This document shows positions 15,351 to 22,195 of a stretch of DNA of 23,875 nucleotides, piece after piece. A program made the position numbers and the translations under genes. The stretch comes from Cloacimonetes bacterium UBA3900 (GTDB lineage: Bacteria > Cloacimonadota > Cloacimonadia > Cloacimonadales > Cloacimonadaceae). Location: the NCBI GenBank assembly GCA_002391675.1, contig DGFM01000001.1, positions 1-23,875 on the forward strand, written 5' to 3'. Every line of letters starts with the position of its first letter. Position 1 is the stretch's first letter. The notes beneath the pieces were generated by a model. That model ran no database searches. It was not told the DNA's origin and saw only the letters and a program-made list of their open reading frames with translations.

Positions 15351-15848
15351 TTATACTCCCATCCCCTCGATTTCCTTCACAAGTTTTTTCCTCAAAATCT
15401 TGCGTGCCCTCACAAGTAGCGATTCTACCGCTTTAACAGTGATTCCCAGGCGTTCAGAAATTTCTTTGTAACTGAGCGATTCATAATATTGCAATTGGAT
15501 CACGGCGGCCATGCGTGGCGGCAACTCTTTGATCGCATTGATCAGAGGCGTATAATCCGGCTCCGGCTCGGGTGGCGGCTTATCTGCCATACGCTCAAAC
15601 ACTTCCGGCTCTCTGTGAACATAGCGGCTCTTTTGCTTGAGGAAGGTCATCGTCTTATTGTATGCAATCCTATACAGATAGGCCAGGGCAGTGGGCGCTT
15701 CTATCCTGTCTATATTCTCATAAAAGGCAATGAAGCTCATCTGCAAGAGGTCTTGCGAATCTGCCTCATTCCCCGTCAGTGAAAGGAGATAGTGGTAGAT
15801 GCGGGCCTGGTTTTCCAGCAGGAAGGGTTCAAAGTCTTCAGCTCGCAT
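15351..15848 (-). CDS. ECF (extracytoplasmic function) RNA polymerase sigma factor
   Basis: This 165-residue group 4 sigma70 factor has a sigma2 region at about 11-75 (RIYHYLLSLTGNEADSQDLL, then FIAFYENI and AYLYRIAYNKTMTFLKQ), a proline-rich linker (88-99, PDKPPPEPEPD-like) and a sigma4 helix-turn-helix at 103-155 (LPPRMAAVIQLQYYESLSYK, then EISERLGITVKAVESLLVRA). It would direct RNA polymerase to envelope-stress promoters, probably including its own. GAGGAGA precedes the ATG. It starts 53 bases after tsaB and heads a four-gene module: sigma, anti-sigma, membrane Spy-like, secreted Spy-like. The ECF subgroup cannot be assigned by eye. Confidence 0.94.
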   Translation of the reverse strand: MRAEDFEPFLLENQARIYHYLLSLTGNEADSQDLLQMSFIAFYENIDRIEAPTALAYLYRIAYNKTMTFLKQKSRYVHREPEVFERMADKPPPEPEPDYTPLINAIKELPPRMAAVIQLQYYESLSYKEISERLGITVKAVESLLVRARKILRKKLVKEIEGMGV

Positions 15849-15901
15849 TTACCGTCTCCTCGTTATCGTTTCTTATCTTCAATTCCATAATTCAAACAAA
15901 T

Positions 15902-16582
15902 TCAGTTATTCCTTTGTATCTGGGCAGAAAAGTCTCTCAGATAAAAGGGCTGAAGGTCTGCCAGAGAATCAAAGTCGTAAACACTATCCGATTCCGAGAG
16001 CAGATCCAAAGTATACAGACCTATAGCGGGCACATAGCCCAAAGAGGTGGGATGCAGGGCAGTTAGGCGGTCATCAGCGGGCAGGATGTGGCTCCCGTCT
16101 CCGATCAACCACGCCTCGCCAAAATCCCAGTTCAGAATCTCCTGAGGCGGACAGACCTCCGGGCCTTGGATCAGATTGAGATCCTCGTCCCAAAGCGCCG
16201 CATACACTTCTTTCATCCGGGCATCGATCACGCTGAGGATGTTTTTGCCGCAGTGCATCCTGGGCAAGGCGGCCAATTTGAGCGAGGAAAAGGCTCTCAA
16301 GGGACAGCGATTAGCGTAGGCTATCCCCTTGGCTGTGGCCAAGCCTATCCTCAGACCCGTGAAAGAGCCGGGCCCGTTGGCCAGCAGAATGCGGGAAATC
16401 TCCGCCGGTGTGAAGCCGGTAAGCTTCAGGGCGGCATCCAGCTGCGGCATCAAGGTTTCGCTGTGCGTGATGGATACATTGAAATATGAGGCATAACTCA
16501 GCCTGTCGCCCTCAAAGAGGGCAATTGAGCCCGAAGCCTGCGAAGCATCGAGGGCCAAAGTTAATTGCCTCGGCATTCCCAT
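15902..16582 (-). CDS. tsaB: tRNA threonylcarbamoyladenosine biosynthesis protein TsaB
   Basis: This protein of about 226 residues is TsaB, the scaffold that works with TsaD and TsaE to place t6A at position 37 of ANN-decoding tRNAs. The key block is NGPGSFTGLRIGLATAKG (residues 69-86), with LALDASQASGSIALFEGD at the start and FSSLKLAAL further on. The ASKHA fold is truncated and catalytically inert, as usual for TsaB. Two ATGs are possible, 16582 (MGMPRQ) and 16576 (MPRQ); neither has a Shine-Dalgarno. The 16582 ATG directly abuts the terminator of the upstream oxygen-defence operon, where TATAAT overlaps the T-run, so a leaderless transcript is possible. A longer start at 16633 would run through that terminator hairpin and is unlikely. 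The ECF sigma gene follows after 53 bases. Confidence 0.92.
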   Translation of the reverse strand: MGMPRQLTLALDASQASGSIALFEGDRLSYASYFNVSITHSETLMPQLDAALKLTGFTPAEISRILLANGPGSFTGLRIGLATAKGIAYANRCPLRAFSSLKLAALPRMHCGKNILSVIDARMKEVYAALWDEDLNLIQGPEVCPPQEILNWDFGEAWLIGDGSHILPADDRLTALHPTSLGYVPAIGLYTLDLLSESDSVYDFDSLADLQPFYLRDFSAQIQRNN

Positions 16583-16624
16583 TATAAAATAAAGCCGGAA
16601 GCCGTGCATAACATAGCTTCCGGC
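16583..16624 (-). terminator. Terminator of the superoxide reductase-rubrerythrin-rubredoxin operon
   Basis: On the minus strand GCCGGAAGC (16624-16616) pairs with GCTTCCGGC (16602-16594) around a 13-base loop and is followed by TTTATTTTATA. It lies 24 bases after the rubredoxin stop and ends exactly at the first possible tsaB start codon. Confidence 0.9.
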
Positions 16625-16648
16625 AACAATCAATTTGAGTTTGGGGTT

Positions 16649-16792
16649 TTATTCTTCGTAGGGCTCAAACATATCCTTGCCTACACCACATTCTGGGCAG
16701 ACAAAGTCTTCTGGAAGCTGTTCGAAGGGGATTTCATCGTTTTGAGCGGGATCGTAGATCCAACCGCAGGCAATGCATTGATATTTTTGCAT
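16649..16792 (-). CDS. Rubredoxin
   Basis: This 47-residue protein, shorter than most ORF-calling cut-offs, reads MQKYQCIACGWIYDP at the start and FVCPECGVGKDMFE near the end. Cys6 and Cys9 plus Cys33 and Cys36 form the classic Fe(Cys)4 site of rubredoxin, a small cytoplasmic electron carrier. It lacks a few residues relative to the usual 52-54. GGAGG lies eight bases upstream of the ATG, and it starts 12 bases after the rubrerythrin stop. It is expected to pass electrons to the superoxide reductase and rubrerythrin encoded upstream in the same operon, completing a reductive oxygen-detoxification chain. Confidence 0.95.
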   Translation of the reverse strand: MQKYQCIACGWIYDPAQNDEIPFEQLPEDFVCPECGVGKDMFEPYEE

Positions 16793-16804
16793 GGGTTACC
16801 TCCA

Positions 16805-17395
16805 TTAGTAGGTTTCTTTATGAATTTCAAAGTATGCTTGAGAGTGTTGGCAAGCGGGGCAAATGCTGGGTGCTTTGGGCCCGTGATGGATGTAGCCACA
16901 ATTGAGGCACTTCCAAAATACGCTTTCTTCTCTTTCAAACACACGCACGTTTTTCACGTTATCATAAAGAGCGCGGAAACGCTCCTCATGTGCTTTCTCC
17001 ACTTTGGCTATGTTTCTGAAGGATGCGGCGATATCGGCAAATCCTTCCTGCTCGGCGATGTCTGCAAAAGCGGGATACAAGTCTTCCCACTCCTCTCTTT
17101 CACCTTCGGCAGCATACTTGAGATTGGCCAAAGTATCATCTGCACTCCAGCCCACAGGGAAACCGGCTTTGATCTCGATCACTTCACCTTCCATGCCATG
17201 TGCGCGGAGATGCTTGAAAAACACTTTGGCGTGTTCTTTCTCGTTCTCTGCAGTCTCCATGAAGATGTTGTGGATCTGCTCATAGCCTTCTTTCTTGGCC
17301 GTCTTGGCACTGTAGACATAGCGCATACGTGCCTGGCTCTCGCCGGCAAAAGATTGCATCAGGTTTACAGCGGTTTTGGTGTTCTTAAATGACAT
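16805..17395 (-). CDS. Rubrerythrin
   Basis: This 196-residue rubrerythrin has a four-helix diiron domain and a C-terminal rubredoxin-like domain. Likely iron ligands are Glu19 (AGESQAR), Glu52-x-x-His55 (NEKEHA), Glu97 (YAAEGE) and Glu133-x-x-His136 (VEKAHEERF). The rubredoxin domain has WKCLNCG (Cys163 and Cys166) and CPAC (Cys179 and Cys182). It reduces hydrogen peroxide to water in anaerobes with electrons from rubredoxin. AAGGAG lies 11 bases before the ATG. It sits between superoxide reductase, which makes the peroxide, and rubredoxin, which supplies electrons, so the gene order follows the detoxification path. Confidence 0.97.
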   Translation of the reverse strand: MSFKNTKTAVNLMQSFAGESQARMRYVYSAKTAKKEGYEQIHNIFMETAENEKEHAKVFFKHLRAHGMEGEVIEIKAGFPVGWSADDTLANLKYAAEGEREEWEDLYPAFADIAEQEGFADIAASFRNIAKVEKAHEERFRALYDNVKNVRVFEREESVFWKCLNCGYIHHGPKAPSICPACQHSQAYFEIHKETY

Positions 17396-17422
17396 GTTCT
17401 TAAAAACTCCTTTATCTTTAGT

Positions 17423-17803
17423 TTAACTGGTTTTCCATAAGCCATGCAGATTGCAGTATTCACGTGCGAAAAGCACATCCTGCATGGGAACGGGGAATAT
17501 TGCTTCAGGTGCATCACCGGGCTTGAGCTCATGACGATACACGCAATCCTTGGTTATTACCTCTATAAAAGCAATGTAGTGCTTCTCTTCCATGGGATGA
17601 GCGACGCTTCCCACGGCTACTTTGATCTTTCCACCGAGGTCTGTAATCTCAGGGATGTGTTTCTCAAATGCTGCTTCTTCGGTGTTCCCTTCCAAATGGA
17701 CCATGGGCTCACCACAGCAAATCAACACACCTTTACCGGTGAAAACAACTTCCGCTACATTGCCGCACTTGACGCAATGGTATATCTGACGTAATTCTGT
17801 CAT
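17423..17803 (-). CDS. Desulfoferrodoxin-type superoxide reductase
   Basis: This 126-residue two-domain (2Fe) superoxide reductase has an N-terminal desulforedoxin-like Fe(Cys)4 centre formed by Cys10, Cys13 (YHCVKCG) and the adjacent Cys29-Cys30 (LICCGEP). The C-terminal Fe(His)4Cys active site has ligands visible in EKHIPEI, VAHPMEEKHYI and CNLHGLW. The active-site Glu-Lys before the first His is present (FEKH). It reduces superoxide to peroxide without making oxygen. The ATG at 17803 has GGAGG directly upstream; a longer frame to 17851 would cross the likely transcription start. It is first in an operon with rubrerythrin and rubredoxin. PerR or another regulator might act here, but I see no clear operator. 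Confidence 0.96.
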   Translation of the reverse strand: MTELRQIYHCVKCGNVAEVVFTGKGVLICCGEPMVHLEGNTEEAAFEKHIPEITDLGGKIKVAVGSVAHPMEEKHYIAFIEVITKDCVYRHELKPGDAPEAIFPVPMQDVLFAREYCNLHGLWKTS

Positions 17804-17835
17804 TATAACCTCCAATTGGTTTTTGTAGTCCGAAC

Positions 17836-17865
17836 AATATAGCTCAGACACCCCCCTTTTGTCAA
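17836..17865 (-). promoter_or_regulatory. Sigma70-type promoter of the oxygen-defence operon
   Basis: On the minus strand a perfect TTGACA (17865-17860) is followed after 18 bases by TATATT (17841-17836). Transcription would start near 17829, leaving a leader of about 26 bases before the superoxide reductase ATG. The spacer contains a run of six G. Confidence 0.8.
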
Positions 17866-18058
17866 TACATATTTTCCCCCACTCGGTGTTTTTATCTTAA
17901 CAAGCAGCCTTAACACTTCATGGGATGCAGCCTGGTCAATATCGTGAAGCTTCAGGTTTTTATCTGTGCTCGCTATCCTGATTCACGGTTTTGGGGCGCT
18001 TATTTCATCAATATAACGCTCATTATGCATGAAACCTTGAGTTTTGTTCATTTTTCTC

Positions 18059-18086
18059 TTGCCAAAAAAAGGGCTCATGATTTAAT
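18059..18086 (+). promoter_or_regulatory. Candidate promoter of the lipoprotein operon
   Basis: TTGCCA (18059-18064) and TTTAAT (18081-18086) are 16 bases apart, 35 bases before the lipoprotein start codon. Both boxes are imperfect, so this is a moderate candidate. Confidence 0.45.
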
Positions 18087-18121
18087 GGCAATAAAGTAAA
18101 ACTGAAGGTAAGGAAAGTTAC

Positions 18122-18847
18122 ATGAAACGCTTGGCACTCGCCCTTGTTGCGCTGCTGTTGCTCACCGGCTGCGTGGAATATGATGAAGAGCTTTGGATCA
18201 AATCGGATGGCTCCGGAAGGGCCAATTTGCGCTTGGTGCATAGATCATCCTACGAAAACCCTGAAGAGATTATGCGCAAAGCACAGTTGCCGGGCATCAA
18301 TCTGATAGAATCCAAGGTATCTCGCTCCGGAGCTGATGTAATCTATCAAGTGAGCTTTACCTTCAAGAATATAGAAGCTTTCAACAACGTCAATGACATG
18401 ATCGGCACGGCAGACTTTTGGGGCAAGATCACGCTCAACCAGGAAAAGGGCAAGGTGAGCTTCAAACGCAGGATCGCCCTGGGCAGGACGGAGAAGGACG
18501 ACGAGATCGAAAACATCTTCAGCAACCAGCAGGTGGACTACCCGGTCTGGAAATACAAGGTGCACCTGCCCTGGAAGATCATCAGCTCCAATGCGGATGA
18601 GAGAAACATCAACCGCAGAGCCAAAACCGTATCCTGGACCTATGATACCCGCAAGCTCTGGCATAGCGATGAATACATGACCGTGGAGATGGAAAAGGGC
18701 ATCCCCATCTTCCCCATCATCCTGATAGCAGTATTGCTTATCATGCTGGGCTTCTTCATCATTTGGATGAACCGCATCGCCAAACGTTCCCACTTCCTGG
18801 ACAAACTGGAACACGCCAAACAATTTGAAAAGGACAAGAAAGAATAG
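18122..18847 (+). CDS. LppM-like lipoprotein with C-terminal membrane segment
   Basis: This 241-residue protein has a lipoprotein signal peptide with lipobox LTGC (Cys17) and the sequence VEYDEELWIKSDGSGRANL just after it, which resembles the start of the LppM/DUF3153 domain family. The domain runs to about residue 185. A second membrane segment lies at about 193-215 (IPIFPIILIAVLLIMLGFFIIW) and is followed by a basic cytoplasmic tail rich in Lys and Glu. A lipid anchor at one end and a membrane helix at the other would hold the domain flat against the outer face of the inner membrane. The function of the family is poorly known. AGGAAAG precedes the ATG. It is the first gene of a three-gene operon with two secreted paralogues, 33 bases upstream of the first. 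Confidence 0.75.
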   Translation: MKRLALALVALLLLTGCVEYDEELWIKSDGSGRANLRLVHRSSYENPEEIMRKAQLPGINLIESKVSRSGADVIYQVSFTFKNIEAFNNVNDMIGTADFWGKITLNQEKGKVSFKRRIALGRTEKDDEIENIFSNQQVDYPVWKYKVHLPWKIISSNADERNINRRAKTVSWTYDTRKLWHSDEYMTVEMEKGIPIFPIILIAVLLIMLGFFIIWMNRIAKRSHFLDKLEHAKQFEKDKKE

Positions 18848-18880
18848 CATATAGATTAACCCAACCATAAGGAGTAAAGC

Positions 18881-19738
18881 GTGAAAAGAAACTGGATCTT
18901 GCGTCTGTTGCTGCTGAGTTTGTGCCTCTTTTGCCTCATGGGTCTGTGCAAAAGCAGACAGGTCGTACTCAGCGTAAAAGTCCCCTCAGAAGTCTATCGA
19001 GTCCCGGATGATTTCCCAAGCTGGAATTGGGATGAAGACCTTGAGATAGACGGCATGAGCATCGTGGAGTGGGACAGGGTGATGAAGTCGATAGATGAAT
19101 CCCCGAGCGAAAGACATGAATACTATATCAGCCTGGACGAGTTTGAGACGCTGCTGCGCAACAACATCTTCCTGCTCACCCGCATCGGAACTTACGATGA
19201 CAACAGGCCATCCTTTTGGGATGTCAATTACAACATTGCCCACAGCCGTTCCCTATTGCATCCCAACGCATATGCCCTGGGCAAAATGCTTACCGACAGC
19301 AAACAAAACTCAAAGCGTGAGGCATTTGTAAAAGCGGCAATCAGCGTCCTCAAAGACCCCAAAACCAAGACTGCCTGGAACCAGCAAAGAGAACAGTATT
19401 GCGATGATATGATCCGCATCTGGAGAGTGGAACCGGGACAGTGGGGATGGTTTGACTATCAACGCGCCCTCAATATCGACTACGACAGCGCCGTCTCTAT
19501 GGGGATCAATGCCGTATTGCGACACATGAAGAGTGTAGACTTCTCGGCAAAGGTGACTCCTGATGTTTATCAATGGAGACTTGTGAGGGTGATCAACACC
19601 TACATCGAGTATCTCAGCGACAATTCACCTTTTGGCATCCAATCCGCCTGCTACAGAATGGGCCCGGATGCCACACAGAAGCTGATCGGATACTTTGAGC
19701 GCAGCCTCGAAAGCGTGCAAAACAAGAAGAAGAAATAA
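18881..19738 (+). CDS. Secreted protein of unknown function, paralogue 1
   Basis: I do not recognise the family of this 285-residue protein. It begins at a GTG (18881) with AAGGAG upstream and has a hydrophobic signal segment (about residues 6-22, ILRLLLLSLCLFCLMG). The mature part is mostly helical, rich in Trp and Tyr, with blocks shared with the next gene: LDEFETLLRNNIFLLTRIG, EAFVKAAISVLKDPKTKTAW, WGWFDYQRA, VRVINTYIEYL, and QSACYRMGPDATQKLIGY at the C-terminus. The lysine-rich tail ends in four Lys. The cysteine after the signal is not in a lipobox and is not shared with the paralogue, so I call it secreted rather than lipidated. More than half of aligned residues are identical to the next gene by eye. 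No catalytic motif is visible. Confidence 0.82.
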   Translation: MKRNWILRLLLLSLCLFCLMGLCKSRQVVLSVKVPSEVYRVPDDFPSWNWDEDLEIDGMSIVEWDRVMKSIDESPSERHEYYISLDEFETLLRNNIFLLTRIGTYDDNRPSFWDVNYNIAHSRSLLHPNAYALGKMLTDSKQNSKREAFVKAAISVLKDPKTKTAWNQQREQYCDDMIRIWRVEPGQWGWFDYQRALNIDYDSAVSMGINAVLRHMKSVDFSAKVTPDVYQWRLVRVINTYIEYLSDNSPFGIQSACYRMGPDATQKLIGYFERSLESVQNKKKK

Positions 19739-19782
19739 GCCTCGGCGCTTGAAACCGAAAACCTGAACAAAGGAGAAAAAGC

Positions 19783-20637
19783 GTGAAAACACATTGGACT
19801 CTGCGCATATTGCTACTTGGCCTGTGCCTCTTTTGCCTCATGGGCGTCACCAAAAGCAAACAAATCAAACTGAGCGTGAACGTACCCCTGGGCGAGGTCT
19901 TCAAGCTCCCCGAAGGCACCATCTGCTGGGATTGGTATTCAAACGACATCGAGGACCTCGGTTATGCGGAAATCGTAGACTGGGATGAAGTGATGCGGAT
20001 GGTGGAAAACTCCGGCGGGGCCAAGGCAGAATACTTTATCACCCTGGACGAATTTGAAACGCTGCTGCGCAACAACATCTTCCTGTTTACGCGCATCGGC
20101 ATATACGAGGATTTCGAGCCTGATTATTGGTATCTGAATTGCAAGATAGGCTACGGACGCGAACTGCAGTACCCCAATGCCTATACCATGGCCAAAATCC
20201 TCACCGACAGCAGGCAGGAGTCCACTCGCGAGGCATTTGTAAAAGCGGCCATCCAAATCCTCAAAGACCCCAAGACCAAAGCGGCCTGGGAGCAGCAAAG
20301 AAGCGAATTTTGCCAGCGGATGGTTCGCACCTGGGAAGTGGAAGAAGGCGAATGGGGTTGGACAGACTACCAACGTGCCAAAAACGTTGATTACCAAAGC
20401 GCTCTTTTCATGGGCATCAACGAGATGCTGAGATACATGAAAACTACCGATTTTGAGGCCAAGGTGCTCCCGGACGGCTATCACTGGAAAATCGTGAGGG
20501 TGATCAACACCTACTTTGAGCACGTCTACGACTCATCGCCCTTCAGGCTGCAATCCGCCTGCTTCAGGATGGGCCCCGATGCCACTCAAAAGCTGATCGG
20601 CTATATGGAACGCGGCCTCGAAAGCCTGAAGAAATAA
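19783..20637 (+). CDS. Secreted protein of unknown function, paralogue 2
   Basis: This 284-residue protein is a tandem paralogue of the preceding gene and, like it, uses a GTG start with a strong AAGGAG. The signal segment (LRILLLGLCLFCLMG) is almost identical to that of its neighbour, as are the blocks LDEFETLLRNNIFLFTRIG, REAFVKAAIQILKDPKTK and SACFRMGPDATQKLIGYMER. The section just after the signal (residues 30-85) and the segment around 105-125 are the most divergent, which may mark a binding surface. Some blocks, such as that coding for TLLRNNIF, are almost unchanged at DNA level, hinting at recent duplication or gene conversion. A terminator follows 17 bases after the stop. The function is unknown. 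Confidence 0.82.
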   Translation: MKTHWTLRILLLGLCLFCLMGVTKSKQIKLSVNVPLGEVFKLPEGTICWDWYSNDIEDLGYAEIVDWDEVMRMVENSGGAKAEYFITLDEFETLLRNNIFLFTRIGIYEDFEPDYWYLNCKIGYGRELQYPNAYTMAKILTDSRQESTREAFVKAAIQILKDPKTKAAWEQQRSEFCQRMVRTWEVEEGEWGWTDYQRAKNVDYQSALFMGINEMLRYMKTTDFEAKVLPDGYHWKIVRVINTYFEHVYDSSPFRLQSACFRMGPDATQKLIGYMERGLESLKK

Positions 20638-20653
20638 GCCCTATAAACTATTC

Positions 20654-20689
20654 GAGCACTCCGGGCCAAGCTCAGAGTGCTCTTTTTTT
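20654..20689 (+). terminator. Terminator of the lipoprotein/paralogue operon
   Basis: GAGCACTC (20654-20661) pairs perfectly with GAGTGCTC (20675-20682) around a 13-base loop, followed by seven T. Confidence 0.95.
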
Positions 20690-20810
20690 GCTCACGCACA
20701 ATTGGAGTGGAAGTCTACGAGTGGTCAGTCGCTGGCATGAGGGAGAGGGGGAGAGAGAAAGAGAAAGAGAAAGCTGTGCTGGATTCAGGGAGTATGCGGC
20801 GTTTTCATTT

Positions 20811-20858
20811 GGTCGCTCCGGCGAGCGACCCTACATAAGCGGCGGTTCAGCGACCGCC
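20811..20858. repeat. Pair of REP-like palindromes
   Basis: GGTCGCT (20811-20817) and AGCGACC (20824-20830) form a seven-base-pair stem with a six-base loop. Ten bases later GGCGGT (20841-20846) and ACCGCC (20853-20858) form a second stem. The string TTCAGCGACCGCC in the second recurs at 23672-23684. They lie 18 bases past the rarA stop codon, a typical site for REP elements; the first could also act as a transcription stop for rarA. Confidence 0.7.
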
Positions 20859-20875
20859 CGTACAAGCCAAGCCCT

Positions 20876-22183
20876 CTACTGCTTGTCGCGCAGGCTCTTC
20901 CACCACTTCAGCCGTTTGGCGATCTCCTTCTCAAAGCCAAACTGTCCCGGCTCGTAGTAGGTCTTTTCCGGCATCTTCTCAGGGAAGTATTTCTGATAGC
21001 TGTAGTGATGCTCAGAATCGTGATCATACTTGTATCCCTTGCCATATTCCAGCTCTTTCATCAGTTTGGTGGGCGCATTGCGGATATGCAGAGGCACGCC
21101 GTAGTGACTGGTCTTGATGGCGTCCTCACGTGCTTTGAAGTAGGCGACGTCTGCGGAGTTGCTCTTGGGCGCGGTGGCCAGATAGATCACCAGTTGAGAT
21201 AGCGCCGCAGCGGCTTCCGGCATACCGATGAAGAGCAGAGCGTCTTTGGCAGCGATAGCCAGGGAAAGCGCCTGCGGATCGGCCAGGCCTACATCCTCGG
21301 AGGCAAAGCGAATGAGCCTGCGCACGATGTAGCGCGGGTCTTCGCCACCTTCCAACATCCTTGCCAGCCAGTAGAGCGCCGCTTGAGGATCGGAACCCCG
21401 CAAAGACTTATGCAGCGCCGAGATCAGGTTGTAGTGTTCTTCCCTTCCTTTATCATAAAAGAGCGTCTTCTTTTCCAGGATACCCGCCAGTTCTTTGATG
21501 CCGGGATGCGGATTTGCCCTCAGGAAATCTGAGATCAGTTCCAAGTAGTTGAGTGCGCGGCGTGCATCTCCCCCGCTTTGTGAAGCCAGCCAGCCGCTCA
21601 CTTCCTCATCTTCTTCGAGCTGCAGCTCGCGCATACCCTTGGCCACGATCTGGCTCAGCTCCTCTTCCGAGAGCATACTGAGCACAAAGACGTGCGCCCT
21701 CGAAAGCAGCGCCGGAATCACCTCAAAGGAAGGATTCTCCGTAGTCGCACCGATGAGGATCACCGCACCCGACTCCACAAAAGGCAGAAAGGCATCCTGT
21801 TGCGACTTGTTGAAGCGGTGGATTTCGTCCACAAAAACGATGGTGCCGAGCCCTTCTTTGCGATGATGAAAATCTGCATCCTTCATCATGGCCTTCACTT
21901 CTGTGATCGAGGCCAGCACGGCGGAAAACTGCACAAAGGGTTGCTCCGCCTTTTCTTTGATGATGCGTGCGATGGTGGTTTTCCCCGTTCCGGGCGGCCC
22001 CCAAAGGATAAAGGATTGATAGCGTCCGGTTTCGATCATCTGCCGCAGCAGCGAATCCGGATTGATCAGCTTGGGTTGCCCCAGAATCTCATCCAGGGAA
22101 GTGGGGCGCAGCCTCTCAGCCAGAGGCACGTTTCGCTCATTAATTTCTTCGTTTTCAAATAGATTGGTCTGTTTATCCCTCAT
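20876..22183 (-). CDS. rarA: Replication-associated recombination protein A (AAA+ ATPase RarA/MgsA)
   Basis: This 435-residue AAA+ ATPase is related to clamp loaders and acts at stalled replication forks and on single-stranded DNA ends with SSB. Motifs are PLAERLRPTSLDEILGQ (20-36), Walker A GPPGTGKT (62-69), Walker B VFVDEIHR (116-123), sensor 1 GATTENPSFEV (145-155), and SGGDARRALNYLEL for sensor 2. The C-terminal MgsA-type domain follows, with YDKGREEHYNLISALHKSLR, GSDPQAALYWLARMLEGGED and the late YKYDHDSEHHYSYQKYFPE block. The length is normal for the family. GGGGAGAGG precedes the ATG. It starts 12 bases after the Lol-type permease and was probably transcribed with it. Confidence 0.97.
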   Translation of the reverse strand: MRDKQTNLFENEEINERNVPLAERLRPTSLDEILGQPKLINPDSLLRQMIETGRYQSFILWGPPGTGKTTIARIIKEKAEQPFVQFSAVLASITEVKAMMKDADFHHRKEGLGTIVFVDEIHRFNKSQQDAFLPFVESGAVILIGATTENPSFEVIPALLSRAHVFVLSMLSEEELSQIVAKGMRELQLEEDEEVSGWLASQSGGDARRALNYLELISDFLRANPHPGIKELAGILEKKTLFYDKGREEHYNLISALHKSLRGSDPQAALYWLARMLEGGEDPRYIVRRLIRFASEDVGLADPQALSLAIAAKDALLFIGMPEAAAALSQLVIYLATAPKSNSADVAYFKAREDAIKTSHYGVPLHIRNAPTKLMKELEYGKGYKYDHDSEHHYSYQKYFPEKMPEKTYYEPGQFGFEKEIAKRLKWWKSLRDKQ

Positions 22184-22195
22184 AAACCTCTCCCC

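Larger units (their letters stand above)
17804..18121. other. Divergent intergenic region between oxygen-defence operon and lipoprotein operon
   Basis: These 318 bases hold the minus-strand promoter (17836-17865) and a weaker plus-strand candidate (18059-18086). In the roughly 190 bases between them I see no gene, no repeat copy and no convincing operator palindrome. Confidence 0.55.

Noticed and set aside
20751..20773. GA-rich microsatellite (GAGAAA units)
   Set aside because: It is short and simple, with no gene or regulatory link visible; probably neutral low-complexity sequence.
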